DNA of 62,446 bases from an uncultured Pelagibacteraceae bacterium (GTDB taxonomy: Bacteria > Pseudomonadota > Alphaproteobacteria > Pelagibacterales > Pelagibacteraceae), in contig CACFMO010000007.1 in the NCBI GenBank assembly GCA_902567495.1, forward strand, positions 1-62,446, in the 5' to 3' direction. Position 1 is the first letter of the stretch; the number at the start of each line of letters is the position of its first letter. This document shows, piece by piece, positions 18,205 to 31,368 of this stretch. The position numbers and the translations under genes were made by a program. The notes beneath the pieces were generated by a model, which saw only the letters and a list, made by a program, of their open reading frames with translations, did not search any database and was not told the DNA's origin.

Positions 18205-18234
18205 TTAAGCAGCAAGTGCAAATTTATCATTTGC
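18205..18234 (-). other. tmRNA tag-peptide reading frame
   Basis: Codons GCA AAT GAT AAA TTT GCA then CTT GCT GCT TAA give ANDKFALAA and a stop. The AND start and the ALAA-type C-terminus (ClpXP/ClpAP degron) match proteobacterial tags. At nine residues it is short for an alphaproteobacterium. The resume codon is assumed to be the first GCA. Confidence 0.85.
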
Positions 18235-18393
18235 ATTTATAATTAGCCCGTTACGTCGGAACCATCTCGAACGAAAGAATAGCCTTTAGACACTCGTCGA
18301 TTCTGATTCACCCCCATAAGTTGTAAATGGTGGAGGTGGTGGGTACTGCCCCCACGTCCGCAATGTTTATTACGAAACTCGTTTATCGTCATA

Positions 18394-18419
18394 GTTGGAA
18401 AACCAACAGATATAATATA
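18394..18419 (-). promoter_or_regulatory. Probable ssrA -10 region and 5' leader hairpin
   Basis: On the minus strand a TATATTATA stretch (18419-18411) lies just before a GTTGG/CCAAC hairpin (18407-18394) and the tmRNA acceptor piece. The spacing suits a -10 box and transcript start; no convincing -35 box is visible. Confidence 0.35.
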
Positions 18420-18453
18420 AAATCAAAAAATAAAGATTCAATAAATATTTCAA

Positions 18454-19401
18454 ATGAAACTTACAAAAGAGCAAAAACAGGAAATTCTAGACCAACAATC
18501 ACAAAAAAATATTACTAAAAGAGTGACCTCGCCAGAGTTAGAAAAAGTTCTTTACGAGGCGATGCCCGTGTTAGACCATGGTTTTGTAAGAGTAGTCGAT
18601 TACATGGGTGATGATACATCAATAGTTCAGTCAGCAAGGGTTTCGTACGGAAAAGGGACTAAAAAAGTCTCAACTGATAGTGGTTTAATAAAATATTTAA
18701 TGAGACATAGACACAGCACTCCCTTTGAGATGTGTGAAATAAAATATCATATAAAGCTTCCAATATTTATAGCAAGACAATGGATTAGACATCGAACTGC
18801 AAACGTAAATGAATATTCCGCTAGATATTCTATAATGGATAAAGAATTTTATGTGCCAGAAAGGGAAAATCTTGCCGCTCAATCTACCAATAATAGACAA
18901 GGTCGTGGCGAACTCATAAATGGAAAACAAGCTGATAATATTTTAAAAATTTTAAAAGAAGATGCAGAGAGAAATTACCAACATTATGAAGAAATGCTTA
19001 ATGAGAAATATGATGGAAGTGTTATTGATGATAAAAAGCAGGGTCTAGCTAGAGAGTTAGCCCGAATGAACCTTACATTAAATTCTTACACTCAGTGGTA
19101 TTGGAAAACAGATCTATTAAATCTTCTTAATTTTTTAGCATTAAGAGCAGATAGTCACGCGCAATTTGAAATTAGAGAGTATGCAGATGTAATGTTAAAC
19201 ACTGTTAAAAAATGGGTTCCCACAACTTATGATGCTTTTATCGATTATAGAGTTGGTGGCATGGAGCTTTCTGCTAAAGGAAAAATAGTAATACAAAAAA
19301 TGATAAAAGGCGAAAAATGCAATATGGAGTCTTCAGGACTTTCCAAAAGAGAGTGGAATGAGTTAATGGACTCTTTTGGTTTTAAGCAACATCTCGCATA
19401 A
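18454..19401 (+). CDS. thyX: Flavin-dependent thymidylate synthase
   Basis: Makes dTMP from dUMP using FAD and methylene-tetrahydrofolate, releasing tetrahydrofolate. 315 residues, longer than typical ThyX (about 220-250) because of an N-terminal extension and a C-terminal tail. The ThyX signature is present: [15 protein letters not shown] (RHRx7S). Substrate-site segments include [30 protein letters not shown] and [13 protein letters not shown]. It is divergent from ssrA. The 3' end overlaps the convergent mrp gene by 20 bp. ThyX in place of ThyA is usual in small-genome marine Alphaproteobacteria. Confidence 0.95.
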   Translation: MKLTKEQKQEILDQQSQKNITKRVTSPELEKVLYEAMPVLDHGFVRVVDYMGDDTSIVQSARVSYGKGTKKVSTDSGLIKYLMRHRHSTPFEMCEIKYHIKLPIFIARQWIRHRTANVNEYSARYSIMDKEFYVPERENLAAQSTNNRQGRGELINGKQADNILKILKEDAERNYQHYEEMLNEKYDGSVIDDKKQGLARELARMNLTLNSYTQWYWKTDLLNLLNFLALRADSHAQFEIREYADVMLNTVKKWVPTTYDAFIDYRVGGMELSAKGKIVIQKMIKGEKCNMESSGLSKREWNELMDSFGFKQHLA

Positions 19402-20206
19402 CTTTATCTGCAATCTCTAAAAATACTTTTGAAATTTCATCATCAGGTTCTTTATAAATTAATGGCAACCCTAAATCTGCTGACTCTCTTAACTTTGTGC
19501 TTATAGGAATTTTTCCTAAAAAGTTTTTTTTAAATTCTATTGCGGTCTTTTCAACACCACCCTCACCAAATATGTTGTGTTTTTTACCATCTTCAGTTTT
19601 AAAAAAACTCATATTGTCTACCAATCCAACTATTTTAATTTTAGTTTTATCAAACATTTGAATACCTCTTTGTACATCCATTAAAGCCAATTCTTGTGGA
19701 GTGGAAACAATGATTGCTCCGTCAATCTTAACATCCTGGGCAAAAGTAAGCTGAGTATCACCTGTTCCAGGAGGCATATCTACTATAAGGTAGTCTAAAT
19801 CTTTCCATGCTATTTTCTCAGTTAAAGTTTTGATAGCACTTATTACCATTGGACCTCGCCAAATCATTGGAGTTTTTTCATCCACTAAAAATCCTAAAGA
19901 CATAAATTGAGCACCGTATTTCTCTAATGGAAAAAGAAATTTTCCGTCAGTCTTAGGTTTATCATTTAGTCCAATCATTTTAGGTAATGAAGGCCCATGT
20001 ATATCGGCATCTAACAATCCTACTTTTTTACCTTTTTTTTGAAGTGCAAATGTTAAATTTATTGCAAATGTAGATTTTCCAACCCCACCCTTTGCACTGG
20101 AAACCATTATTGTGAATTTTGTTCCCTTTATCGGATTTTTCTTAAAATTTTTTGGAGCAACATTCTTTTTGAGATTATCACTTAATTTTGCTTTGTTTTC
20201 GGACAT
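19382..20206 (-). CDS. mrp: Mrp/ApbC-family iron-sulfur cluster carrier ATPase
   Basis: P-loop ATPase of the Mrp/NBP35 group, expected to carry 4Fe-4S clusters to target enzymes. 274 residues. The deviant Walker A is [15 protein letters not shown]. Other family marks are [30 protein letters not shown] and [17 protein letters not shown]. The usual N-terminal MIP18/DUF59 domain of longer Mrp proteins is absent. The C-terminal CxxC of some family members is not seen: the corresponding stretch reads [21 protein letters not shown], so cluster binding may differ. Convergent with thyX and divergent from hflK. Confidence 0.9.
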   Translation of the reverse strand: MSENKAKLSDNLKKNVAPKNFKKNPIKGTKFTIMVSSAKGGVGKSTFAINLTFALQKKGKKVGLLDADIHGPSLPKMIGLNDKPKTDGKFLFPLEKYGAQFMSLGFLVDEKTPMIWRGPMVISAIKTLTEKIAWKDLDYLIVDMPPGTGDTQLTFAQDVKIDGAIIVSTPQELALMDVQRGIQMFDKTKIKIVGLVDNMSFFKTEDGKKHNIFGEGGVEKTAIEFKKNFLGKIPISTKLRESADLGLPLIYKEPDDEISKVFLEIADKVMRDVA

Positions 20207-20260
20207 TATATCGCTTTATCATAACTTGTTTTTATTCAAAAAGTCACTATATAAAGTGTC

Positions 20261-21370
20261 ATGTCAGTAGACGACACTACATTTAAAAGAGAGTCACCGT
20301 GGGGATCTCCTCCAGGAGGTGGAAATGATAACGGCAATGGTAATGGTTCAGGCCAAAGAAGGCAGCCTCCAAACATAGATGATTTAATTAGGAAAGCTCA
20401 AGGTTCAGTTGGAAGAATATTTCCAGGTGGACGGTCAAGTGGAAATAAACCAATTTATATTGGTTTAGTAGTTCTGTTAGTTCTTTGGGCACTTAGTGGT
20501 CTTTACAGAGTATTGCCAGATGAACAAGGAGTAGTTTTAAGATTTGGAAAATTTACAAAAACAACCCAGCCAGGATTAAACTATCACATACCATTTCCTA
20601 TTGAGAGAGTTTTTACCCCAAAGGTCACAAAGGTTAATAGAATTGATGTTGGATTTAGATCTGCAAGTGATAGCGGAAGATCTTCTGGTATAGGAGATGT
20701 TTCAGAGGAAAGTCTAATGTTAACTGGAGACGAAAATATAGTTGATATTGACTACTCAGTTTTTTGGGTAATAAAAGATGCAGGAAAATTTTTATTTAAT
20801 ATTCAAAGTCCTTTAGAAACAGTTAAAGCTGCTTCGGAAACTGCTATGAGAGAAGTTATAGCTAAAAGCAAAATTCAATCTATCCTAACAGAAGGTAGAT
20901 CTAAAATTGAAGTAGAAGTTCAAGAAATTACACAAGGGATTTTAGACGAATATGGTTCAGGTATTCAGGTAACCCAAGTTCAAACACAAAAAGCTGATCC
21001 ACCTGATCAAGTAATCGATGCATTTAGAGATGTACAGGCTGCAAGAGCTGATAGAGAAAGATCTAAAAACGAAGCAGAAGCTTATGCTAACGATGTTATA
21101 CCGAGAGCACGAGGGGAAGCAGAAAAGATTCTACAACAAGCTGAAGCTTACAAAAAAGAAGTGGTTGCTAAAGCTGAGGGTGAAGCAAGTAGGTTTCTAG
21201 CTATATACACCGAGTATTCAAAAGCAAAAAAAGTTACACAAGAGAGAATGTATTTAGAAACAATGGAAAAAGTTTTAGCTGATATTGACAAAGTTATTAT
21301 AGATAAAGAATCAGGATCAGGAGTGGTACCTTATTTACCTCTTCCAGAAATTAAGAAGAAAGCGAACTAA
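20261..21370 (+). CDS. hflK: HflK, prohibitin-like regulator of FtsH
   Basis: Membrane protein that with HflC encloses the FtsH protease and modulates its turnover of membrane proteins. 369 residues: a Gly/Asn-rich cytosolic N-terminus (GGGNDNGNGNGSG), one membrane helix (PIYIGLVVLLVLWALSGLY), an SPFH/prohibitin domain (RVLPDEQGVVLRFGKF, PGLNYHIPFPIERV) and a long helical region rich in Ala/Glu (RGEAEKILQQAEAYKKEVVA). The Gly-rich start is typical of HflK. The stop overlaps the hflC start by one base. Confidence 0.95.
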   Translation: MSVDDTTFKRESPWGSPPGGGNDNGNGNGSGQRRQPPNIDDLIRKAQGSVGRIFPGGRSSGNKPIYIGLVVLLVLWALSGLYRVLPDEQGVVLRFGKFTKTTQPGLNYHIPFPIERVFTPKVTKVNRIDVGFRSASDSGRSSGIGDVSEESLMLTGDENIVDIDYSVFWVIKDAGKFLFNIQSPLETVKAASETAMREVIAKSKIQSILTEGRSKIEVEVQEITQGILDEYGSGIQVTQVQTQKADPPDQVIDAFRDVQAARADRERSKNEAEAYANDVIPRARGEAEKILQQAEAYKKEVVAKAEGEASRFLAIYTEYSKAKKVTQERMYLETMEKVLADIDKVIIDKESGSGVVPYLPLPEIKKKAN

Positions 21371-22236
21371 TGAAAAAATTTTTAATACCATTAATAGTAG
21401 TTTTAGCGGTAACTGGCTACCAAAGTCTTTTTATCGTTCAAGAAATTAATCAGGCTATAGTTTTACAATTTGGTGACCCAAAAAAAATTATTACCAAACC
21501 TGGATTGAATTTTAAATTACCCTTTATTCAAAACGTTGCTTATCTTGATAGAAGAGTACTAAACTTAGACACCCCACCGGAAGAAGTTATTGCTGCTGAT
21601 CAAAAAAGACTTATAGTTGATGCATTTGCACGTTTCAGAATTGTTGATCCATTAAAATTTTATATTTCTGTAGGTAATGAGAATGTTGCAAGATCAAGGC
21701 TAGCTACAATTATAAATTCAAGAATAAGAGGTGTATTGGGTACCCAAAACCTAGCTACACTTTTATCGATAGATAGATCTAAACATATGGCAACAATTCA
21801 AAATGATGTGAACATCGAAGCCCAAAACTTTGGAATTACAATCGTTGATGTTAGAATTAAAAGAGCCGACTTACCTCAAGCAAATAGTGAAGCGATTTTT
21901 AAAAGAATGCAAACAGAAAGAGAAAGAGAAGCAAAGGAATTTAGAGCGCAAGGTGCCGAGATAGCTGCAAAAATTACATCAACAGCTGATAAAGAAGTAA
22001 CCGTAATCTTAGCTACAGCAAACAAACAATCTGAGATTATGAAAGGGGAAGGTGACGGTGCAAGAAACAGAATTTTTGCTGAAGCTTTTGGCCGTGACCC
22101 AGAGTTCTTCGGGTTTTACAGAGCAATGCAGTCTTACGAAAAAGCTTTAATTGGTGGAGATACTTCACTAATCCTATCACCTGATAGCGATTTCTTTAAA
22201 TTCTTCGGTAAAGCAGGAGTTTCAAAAAAACAATAA
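21370..22236 (+). CDS. hflC: HflC, prohibitin-like regulator of FtsH
   Basis: Partner of HflK, 288 residues. The N-terminal helix LIPLIVVLAVTGYQSLFIV is followed by the SPFH domain (EINQAIVLQFGDPKKIITKPGLNFKLPF), the segment VDAFARFRIVDP and the helical part (ERAREAKEFRAQGAEIAAKI-like; seen as EREREAKEFRAQGAEIAAKI). DPEFFGFYRAMQSYEKAL near the C-terminus is characteristic of HflC. Same operon as hflK, the small DUF2065 gene and the HtrA protease, a common arrangement that groups membrane-protein quality control. Confidence 0.95.
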   Translation: MKKFLIPLIVVLAVTGYQSLFIVQEINQAIVLQFGDPKKIITKPGLNFKLPFIQNVAYLDRRVLNLDTPPEEVIAADQKRLIVDAFARFRIVDPLKFYISVGNENVARSRLATIINSRIRGVLGTQNLATLLSIDRSKHMATIQNDVNIEAQNFGITIVDVRIKRADLPQANSEAIFKRMQTEREREAKEFRAQGAEIAAKITSTADKEVTVILATANKQSEIMKGEGDGARNRIFAEAFGRDPEFFGFYRAMQSYEKALIGGDTSLILSPDSDFFKFFGKAGVSKKQ

Positions 22237-22243
22237 TCAAGGC

Positions 22244-22432
22244 GTGAAGGAATTCATTATTGCCATTGGTTTAATACTATTCGTCGAGGGGCTGATATGC
22301 GCCTTGTTTCCGTCAAAAATCAAGAATATGTCTAAATTAATTGAGGCTATGCCAGCTAATAATTTAAGAATTCTAGGAGTAGTATTTACGATAATTGGAT
22401 TTATAATTATTTGGTATATTAAAAGACAATGA
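22244..22432 (+). CDS. DUF2065 (YjeT-like) small membrane protein
   Basis: 62 residues, GTG start, two membrane helices: EFIIAIGLILFVEGLICALF and ILGVVFTIIGFIIIWYI, joined by a loop with KNMSKLIEAMPANNLR. This matches the DUF2065/YjeT family, which is often encoded next to hflKC, as here. Its role is unknown. It lies 7 bp after hflC and overlaps the start of the protease gene by 4 bp. Confidence 0.85.
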   Translation: MKEFIIAIGLILFVEGLICALFPSKIKNMSKLIEAMPANNLRILGVVFTIIGFIIIWYIKRQ

Positions 22433-23517
22433 AATTTTTAAAACAAATCACGACTAAAGTTTTAATATTAGTTTTTTTTATAAACACTAATCTTTGGTCA
22501 AAGACAGCACCAGAATCTTTTGCAGATCTCGCTGAGGAACTGATGCCGTCTGTAGTAAATATTTCAACAACTCAAACTGTTAAAACTCAAGCAAATCCAT
22601 TTCCATTTCAGTTTCCACCTGGATCTCCATTTGGAGAAATGTTTAAAGAATTTGACAAACCAACCGAAAGAAAAGCTACATCACTTGGCTCAGGTTTTGT
22701 TATCAAAAAAAATGGAACAGTAATTACAAACAACCATGTAATAGCTAATGCTGAGGACATTATCGTTAGAATTAATAATAAAGAATATAAAGCTAAAGTC
22801 GTTGGTGCTGATCCTTATTCTGATTTAGCTGTTTTAAAAATTGATACTAAAGAAAGTTTTAAGATAGTAGAGTTTGGGAACTCAGATAAAGCAAGAGTAG
22901 GTGACTGGGTTATGGCAATAGGAAATCCATTTGGTTTAGGAGGAACAGTTACCTCAGGAATAATTTCTGCAAGAAACCGTGACATAAATTTAACTCGTTA
23001 CGATGATTTTATTCAAACAGATGCATCTATTAATCAAGGTAATTCCGGTGGACCACTTTTTGATATGAATGGAAATGTAATTGGGATTAACACAGCAATC
23101 ATAAGTCCCTCAGGAGCAAGTAGTGGAATTGGTTTTGCAATACCTTCGAATTACGCTTCAACAATAATTGATCAACTAATTGAGTTTGGTGAAACTAAAA
23201 GAGGATGGCTAGGAGTAAGAATACAAGAAGTTACAAAAGAAATAGCATCTGTTGCTGGTCTAGACGAACCCAAGGGTGCTTTTATTGGTGGTGTTTCAGA
23301 AAATGGTCCTGCAGATAAAGGCGGAATAAAGTCTGGAGATATTATTTTAGAATTTGACGGGGAAAAGATTAAGACTATGAGAAATCTTCCGAGAGTTGTA
23401 GCAAATACAAAACCAAACAAACGAGTTACTGTTAAAATTTGGAGAGAAAAGAAGCTGATATCAAAAAAATTTACCCTAGGAAGAATGGAGTCGGCAAAAG
23501 AATTTAAAGACAAATAA
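22429..23517 (+). CDS. degQ: Periplasmic HtrA/DegQ-type serine protease
   Basis: 362 residues. Signal peptide (VLILVFFINTNLWSKTAPE), then a trypsin-like domain with all three catalytic residues: His in TNNHVI, Asp in DPYSDLAVLKI and Ser in QGNSGGPL. A single PDZ domain follows (RGWLGVRIQEVTKEIASVAGL, SENGPADKGGIKSGDIILEF). DegP/DegQ normally have two PDZ domains and about 450-470 residues, so this is the one-PDZ form, as in DegS, but with a cleavable-looking signal and a linker loop (FPFQFPPGSPFGEM). It degrades or refolds damaged periplasmic proteins. Fourth gene after hflKC. Confidence 0.92.
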   Translation: MKFLKQITTKVLILVFFINTNLWSKTAPESFADLAEELMPSVVNISTTQTVKTQANPFPFQFPPGSPFGEMFKEFDKPTERKATSLGSGFVIKKNGTVITNNHVIANAEDIIVRINNKEYKAKVVGADPYSDLAVLKIDTKESFKIVEFGNSDKARVGDWVMAIGNPFGLGGTVTSGIISARNRDINLTRYDDFIQTDASINQGNSGGPLFDMNGNVIGINTAIISPSGASSGIGFAIPSNYASTIIDQLIEFGETKRGWLGVRIQEVTKEIASVAGLDEPKGAFIGGVSENGPADKGGIKSGDIILEFDGEKIKTMRNLPRVVANTKPNKRVTVKIWREKKLISKKFTLGRMESAKEFKDK

Positions 23518-23518
23518 C

Positions 23519-24412
23519 TTGCCTAAAAATATTAAAAAAAAGATAATACTTTTATTTGGACCAACTGCTTCAGGAAAATCAAGACTAGCGGATGACATAG
23601 CATCAGAAATAAATGCTGAAATTGTAAATGCTGACAGCATGCAGGTCTATAAAGAAATTAAAATTTTGTCTGCAAGACCTCTAAAAAAAAATAAAAAACA
23701 TCATCTATATGGTTTTACTTCGGTAAAAAAAATTTTTTCAACCGGCTCATGGTATAAAATTGCATCAAAAAAAATAAAACAAATAAATAAAAAAGGAAAA
23801 ATTGCGTTAGTCGTAGGGGGAACAGGTCTTTATTTTAAAACATTAACAGATGGCTTTTCAGAGATACCGAACGTTCCAAAAAGATATAAAAATATAAAAA
23901 TAAATAGAAATTTCATATTAAAGAACCCAAAAATATTTAAGGGAATTTCATTGAATGACAATCAAAGATTACAAAGAGCTTATTCAGTTTATAAACATAC
24001 AAAAAAACCATTATGGTATTGGCAAAAATCAAATAAAAAAGAATTTGAAAAATCTGAAATTACTAAAATTTTTCTTTCTCCACCAAAACCAGAAACACTA
24101 AAAAGAATAAACACAAGATTTGAATTGATGTTACAACAAGGTGCAATAAAAGAAGTACAAAAATTTATCAAAAAGAAAGTAAATTCTTCTCACTCATCTA
24201 ATTTTATAATAGGTATTAATGAGATAACTCAATTTCTGAGAAAAAAAATTTCATTAGAGGAAGTTAAAGAGAGAGTGTTTATAAGAACCAGGCAGTATGC
24301 TAAAAGACAGCATACATGGCAACGAGGTCAGATGAAGGATTGGAAGGGCTTTTACGATACTAATTATCTCGATTTAAGAAAAAAAATTCTAACTTATTTA
24401 TCTAAAACTTGA
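23519..24412 (+). CDS. miaA: tRNA dimethylallyltransferase
   Basis: Transfers a dimethylallyl group to N6 of A37 in tRNAs that read UNN codons. 297 residues with a TTG start 1 bp after the protease stop. The Walker-A-like P-loop is LLFGPTASGKSRLADDIA; NADSMQVYKEIKILSARP and VGGTGLYFKTLTDG are the substrate-site motifs; RTRQYAKRQHTWQRGQ is the C-terminal tRNA-binding signature. An internal stretch usual in MiaA is shorter here. Confidence 0.94.
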   Translation: MPKNIKKKIILLFGPTASGKSRLADDIASEINAEIVNADSMQVYKEIKILSARPLKKNKKHHLYGFTSVKKIFSTGSWYKIASKKIKQINKKGKIALVVGGTGLYFKTLTDGFSEIPNVPKRYKNIKINRNFILKNPKIFKGISLNDNQRLQRAYSVYKHTKKPLWYWQKSNKKEFEKSEITKIFLSPPKPETLKRINTRFELMLQQGAIKEVQKFIKKKVNSSHSSNFIIGINEITQFLRKKISLEEVKERVFIRTRQYAKRQHTWQRGQMKDWKGFYDTNYLDLRKKILTYLSKT

Positions 24413-24442
24413 CCCAAAATTTTCCTAAGATAGATTATATTA

Positions 24443-26215
24443 ATGGGAAAATTAATATCAGGCGCTGAAATAGTTTTTAAGGTTTTAGAGCATCATAATG
24501 TTGAACATATTTTTGGTTATCCAGGTGGTGCTGTTCTACCCATTTACGATGAATTAAAAAATCATAAAACTATAAAACATATTTTAGCTCGTCACGAACA
24601 AGGAGCGGGACATGCAGCAGAGGGATATGCACGTTCATCTGGAAAGCCTGGAGTTTTGTTAGTTACATCTGGACCTGGAGCTACAAACGCTGTAACTGCT
24701 CTTACAGATGCTTATATGGATTCAGTTCCCTTGGTTTGTATCAGCGGTCAAGTCCCAACTCATTTAATTGGAACAGATGCATTTCAAGAATGTGACACGA
24801 CTGGAATTACGCGACCTTGTACAAAACATAATTGGTTAGTTAAAGACGTAAACGATTTGGCCAAAGTAATGGATTTAGCATTTGAAGTTGCAACAACCGG
24901 AAGGCCTGGACCAGTTTTAGTTGACATACCAAAAGATATTCAATTTAAAAAAACAAATTTTGTTTTAAAAAGTTCAAATAAGAAAAAACTTAACGGAAAA
25001 TCAAAACCAAATGGAAAAATAAACTCTAGTGATTTAGACAAAGTTATAAATTTGATGAAGAAGTCATTAAAACCAATTTTTTATACTGGAGGAGGTGTAA
25101 TTAATTCAGGTCCTGAGGCAAGCAAGTCATTACGAGAACTTGTTTCAATAACTGGTTTCCCAATAACTTCTACCTTACAAGGTCTTGGCGCTTATCCTGG
25201 AGACGATCCTTTATTTTTGGGGATGCTAGGAATGCACGGCACATACGAGGCAAACAATTCTATGTATAGTTGCGATCTGATGATAAACATCGGAGCAAGG
25301 TTTGATGATAGAATAACTGGAAAAGTAGATGAGTTTTCACCTAAGTCAAAAAAAATTCATGTAGATATTGATCCATCGTCTATTGGTAAAAATATTAAAG
25401 TAGATTTAGCAGTTATCAGTGATGTTGGCAGTTTTTTAAAAGCTTTAAATAAAAGAATAAAAGAAAAACATAAAGATTTTTTAAACTCCAATAAACAAAA
25501 CATCTCTAAATGGTGGAAGGATATAGATAAGTGGAGACAAAAAAAATCTTTAAGCTTTAAGAATAGCAAAGAGGTTATCAAACCACAATATGCGGTACAG
25601 AGACTTTATGAATTATCAAAAAACAAAGATACTTTTATAACAACCGAAGTAGGACAACATCAAATGTGGGCTGCCCAACATTATAAATTTAATAAACCAA
25701 ACAGATGGATGACTTCAGGTGGACTAGGTACAATGGGATATGGCTTACCAGCTGCAGTGGGTGTTCAAATTGCTCACCCAGATAAACTAGTTGTCGATAT
25801 TGCAGGTGAAGCATCTGTTTTGATGACTATGCAAGAAATGTCAACTGCTGTGCAATATAAACTACCAATTAAAATATTTATCTTAAATAATCAGTACATG
25901 GGAATGGTTAGACAATGGCAAGAACTTTTACACGAAAAAAATTATTCTGAAAGTTACACCGCAGCTTTACCTGACTTTGTAAAGCTAGCCGAAGCATACG
26001 GTTGTGTAGGAATTCAAGCTACAAAGCCAGATGAATTAGATGAAAAAATAAATGAAATGATTAATATAAATGAACCAGTTATTTTTGATTGTAGAGTAGA
26101 TCCTACAGAAAATTGCTTTCCGATGATACCTTCGGGAAAACCACATAACCAAATGCTTTTAGGTCCTGAGGATGAGAAAGAGGAAGTTTCAGATGAAGGT
26201 AAAACTTTAGTATAA
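24443..26215 (+). CDS. ilvB: Acetolactate synthase, large catalytic subunit
   Basis: First common step of valine, leucine and isoleucine synthesis: condenses two pyruvates, or pyruvate and 2-ketobutyrate, using thiamine diphosphate. 590 residues. N-terminal ThDP Pyr domain (FGYPGGAVLPIYDEL, catalytic Glu in LARHEQGAGHAAEGYAR), central FAD-binding domain (GARFDDRITGKVDEF) and C-terminal PP domain (MTSGGLGTMGYGLPAAVG, with the ThDP Mg site in DIAGEASVLM and NNQYMGMVRQWQ). The DIAGE/DIAGD variation is conservative. It starts a four-gene branched-chain run; its stop shares a base with the ilvN start. Confidence 0.97.
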   Translation: MGKLISGAEIVFKVLEHHNVEHIFGYPGGAVLPIYDELKNHKTIKHILARHEQGAGHAAEGYARSSGKPGVLLVTSGPGATNAVTALTDAYMDSVPLVCISGQVPTHLIGTDAFQECDTTGITRPCTKHNWLVKDVNDLAKVMDLAFEVATTGRPGPVLVDIPKDIQFKKTNFVLKSSNKKKLNGKSKPNGKINSSDLDKVINLMKKSLKPIFYTGGGVINSGPEASKSLRELVSITGFPITSTLQGLGAYPGDDPLFLGMLGMHGTYEANNSMYSCDLMINIGARFDDRITGKVDEFSPKSKKIHVDIDPSSIGKNIKVDLAVISDVGSFLKALNKRIKEKHKDFLNSNKQNISKWWKDIDKWRQKKSLSFKNSKEVIKPQYAVQRLYELSKNKDTFITTEVGQHQMWAAQHYKFNKPNRWMTSGGLGTMGYGLPAAVGVQIAHPDKLVVDIAGEASVLMTMQEMSTAVQYKLPIKIFILNNQYMGMVRQWQELLHEKNYSESYTAALPDFVKLAEAYGCVGIQATKPDELDEKINEMININEPVIFDCRVDPTENCFPMIPSGKPHNQMLLGPEDEKEEVSDEGKTLV

Positions 26216-26763
26216 TGGCAAAATCAAAATCAGCATATAGTGAACCTGGAAAACTAGGAAAATCTGAGCACCACATAATTGTAGTATGGGTTGATAACGA
26301 GGCTGGAGTATTAGCAAGAGTTGTTGGTCTATTTTCTGGTAGAGGTTACAACATAGAATCTTTAGCTGTTGCAGAAGTTGATAAAAAAAAACATATATCT
26401 AGAATAACTATTGTTACTTCTGGTACACCTTCAGTTGTTGAACAAATTAAACTTCAACTAAAAAAGCTGATACCAGTTCATAAAGTTGCTGATTTTAAAC
26501 GAAATGATCCAAATATTTTGTTTAAAGAGTTAGCCTTGTTTAAGGTTGTTTCATCCAAGAAAAATAGGGAGAAAGCTCAAAAATTATGCAAAAAATATAA
26601 TTCTTTTATATTAGATAAATCAAAAAACTCTTTTGTTATTCAAGTAACTGCTTTAAGAAGAGAGATTGATAAACTAATCGAGACACTAAGCCCGCTTGGA
26701 TTAGTTAGCACGTCAAGAACTGGTGCCGTTGCAATGACAAGAGGCTCTGAAATATTTAAATAG
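26215..26763 (+). CDS. ilvN: Acetolactate synthase, small regulatory subunit
   Basis: Regulatory partner of IlvB that confers valine feedback inhibition. 182 residues. An N-terminal ACT domain (IIVVWVDNEAGVLARVVGLF, then SGRGYNIESLAVAEV) and a C-terminal regulatory domain (ELALFKVVSSKKNREK, ALRREIDKLIETLSPLG). An extra basic segment of about 18 residues precedes the ACT domain. It starts in the last base of ilvB. Confidence 0.96.
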   Translation: MAKSKSAYSEPGKLGKSEHHIIVVWVDNEAGVLARVVGLFSGRGYNIESLAVAEVDKKKHISRITIVTSGTPSVVEQIKLQLKKLIPVHKVADFKRNDPNILFKELALFKVVSSKKNREKAQKLCKKYNSFILDKSKNSFVIQVTALRREIDKLIETLSPLGLVSTSRTGAVAMTRGSEIFK

Positions 26764-26766
26764 TAA

Positions 26767-27798
<1,032 letters not shown>

Positions 27799-27865
27799 GC
27801 CGATCTGGTTCGTAATTTTTAATTTTTTAAATAATTATTTTGCAAATTAACGCATAAATTGTATT

Positions 27866-30491
<2,626 letters not shown>

Positions 30492-30509
30492 GATTATCGA
30501 ATTTAAAAC

Positions 30510-31367
30510 ATGTCTACAAGCCGAGATGATTTTGGTATAGTTATTCGTTCGGCTCTTTTACAAAGAGGAGCAAAACAAAAGTTTTCTTTATTCGTTTTAA
30601 TTTTACTTTCTTTATTTATTTTTATTTTAGATAATTCAAATCTAAAGCCTATTAAAATTTTACGTAGTCTTATTAACGACGGTATATATAGACTATCAGC
30701 TGTTTCATCTTCTCCTATTAAATTTTCAGGCGCATCAAAAGATTTTTTTGTAAAACATATTTTTACTTACCAAGAGAATGAAAGATTAAAAAAGGAATTA
30801 GAGGATTTAAAAAGCAAAGACTTTCAAGCTTCTTTCTTAGCGGCTGAAAATAATAAGTTGCAGGATGTTTTAGAGTTAGAAAAAAAATCTCCTTATTCTG
30901 TTGTAAACGCAAAAGTAATTTTAGACAAAAATAGCCCTTATTTAAATTCTGTAATAATAAACAAAGGGAGTAATTCAGGAATCAAATTAGGTATGCCTGT
31001 TCTTAATGAGGGTTATCTTGCAGGTAGAATTGTAGAAGTAAATTTTGTGTCCTCAAGAATTTTACTTCTTAATGATCTTAACAGTAGGATACCAGTAACA
31101 ATTTCTCCATCTGGTACACAAGCTATATTATCAGGAGTTGGCAAAAAAGAACCAAGCTTAGAATACTTACCAGATAATTTTATGTTAGGCGAAAAAGAAA
31201 GTTTGGTTTTTACTTCTGGAAAAGATGGTGTTCTTTTTCCAGGTATTGCTGTAGGCAAAGTAGTTATTGATGACAACAAAAAACTAGTGAATCTCTTTGC
31301 AGATCCTGATCAAATTAACTTTGTAAGCGTTGCTTTAAAGCAGCAAGAAGATAGTGGAGCAAGATAA
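30510..31367 (+). CDS. mreC: Rod-shape-determining protein MreC
   Basis: Single-pass membrane protein that links MreB filaments to PBP2 in the periplasm. 285 residues: cytosolic N-terminus, membrane helix (FSLFVLILLSLFIFIL), coiled coil (ENERLKKELEDLKSKDFQ, ENNKLQDVLELEKK) and beta domains (NKGSNSGIKLGMPVLNEGYL, SRILLLNDLNSRIPVTI). Second gene of the elongasome cluster. Confidence 0.93.
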   Translation: MSTSRDDFGIVIRSALLQRGAKQKFSLFVLILLSLFIFILDNSNLKPIKILRSLINDGIYRLSAVSSSPIKFSGASKDFFVKHIFTYQENERLKKELEDLKSKDFQASFLAAENNKLQDVLELEKKSPYSVVNAKVILDKNSPYLNSVIINKGSNSGIKLGMPVLNEGYLAGRIVEVNFVSSRILLLNDLNSRIPVTISPSGTQAILSGVGKKEPSLEYLPDNFMLGEKESLVFTSGKDGVLFPGIAVGKVVIDDNKKLVNLFADPDQINFVSVALKQQEDSGAR

Positions 31368-31368
31368 A

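Larger units (their letters stand above)
18126..18408 (-). ncRNA. ssrA: Transfer-messenger RNA, circularly permuted two-piece form
   Basis: Rescues stalled ribosomes. On the minus strand the acceptor piece comes first: its T-arm-like stem GTGGG/CCCAC (loop GGCAGTA), then CACCTCC, A and an encoded CCA ending at 18328. After a spacer of only 12 bases the coding piece starts at 18315 with GGGGGTG, which pairs with CACCTCC as a 7-bp acceptor stem containing one G-U. GAATCAGAATCGACG is the conserved 5' region. The tag frame (18234-18205) reads ANDKFALAA then TAA. The 3' end is a helix (18175-18184 with 18126-18136) enclosing the hairpin that contains core R8. Permuted tmRNA is known in Alphaproteobacteria. 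Outer ends are approximate. Confidence 0.93.

Noticed and set aside
18327-18518. Plus-strand 63-codon frame across the ssrA region
   Set aside because: It runs antisense through the tmRNA acceptor piece and into the start of thyX in another frame; no protein features.
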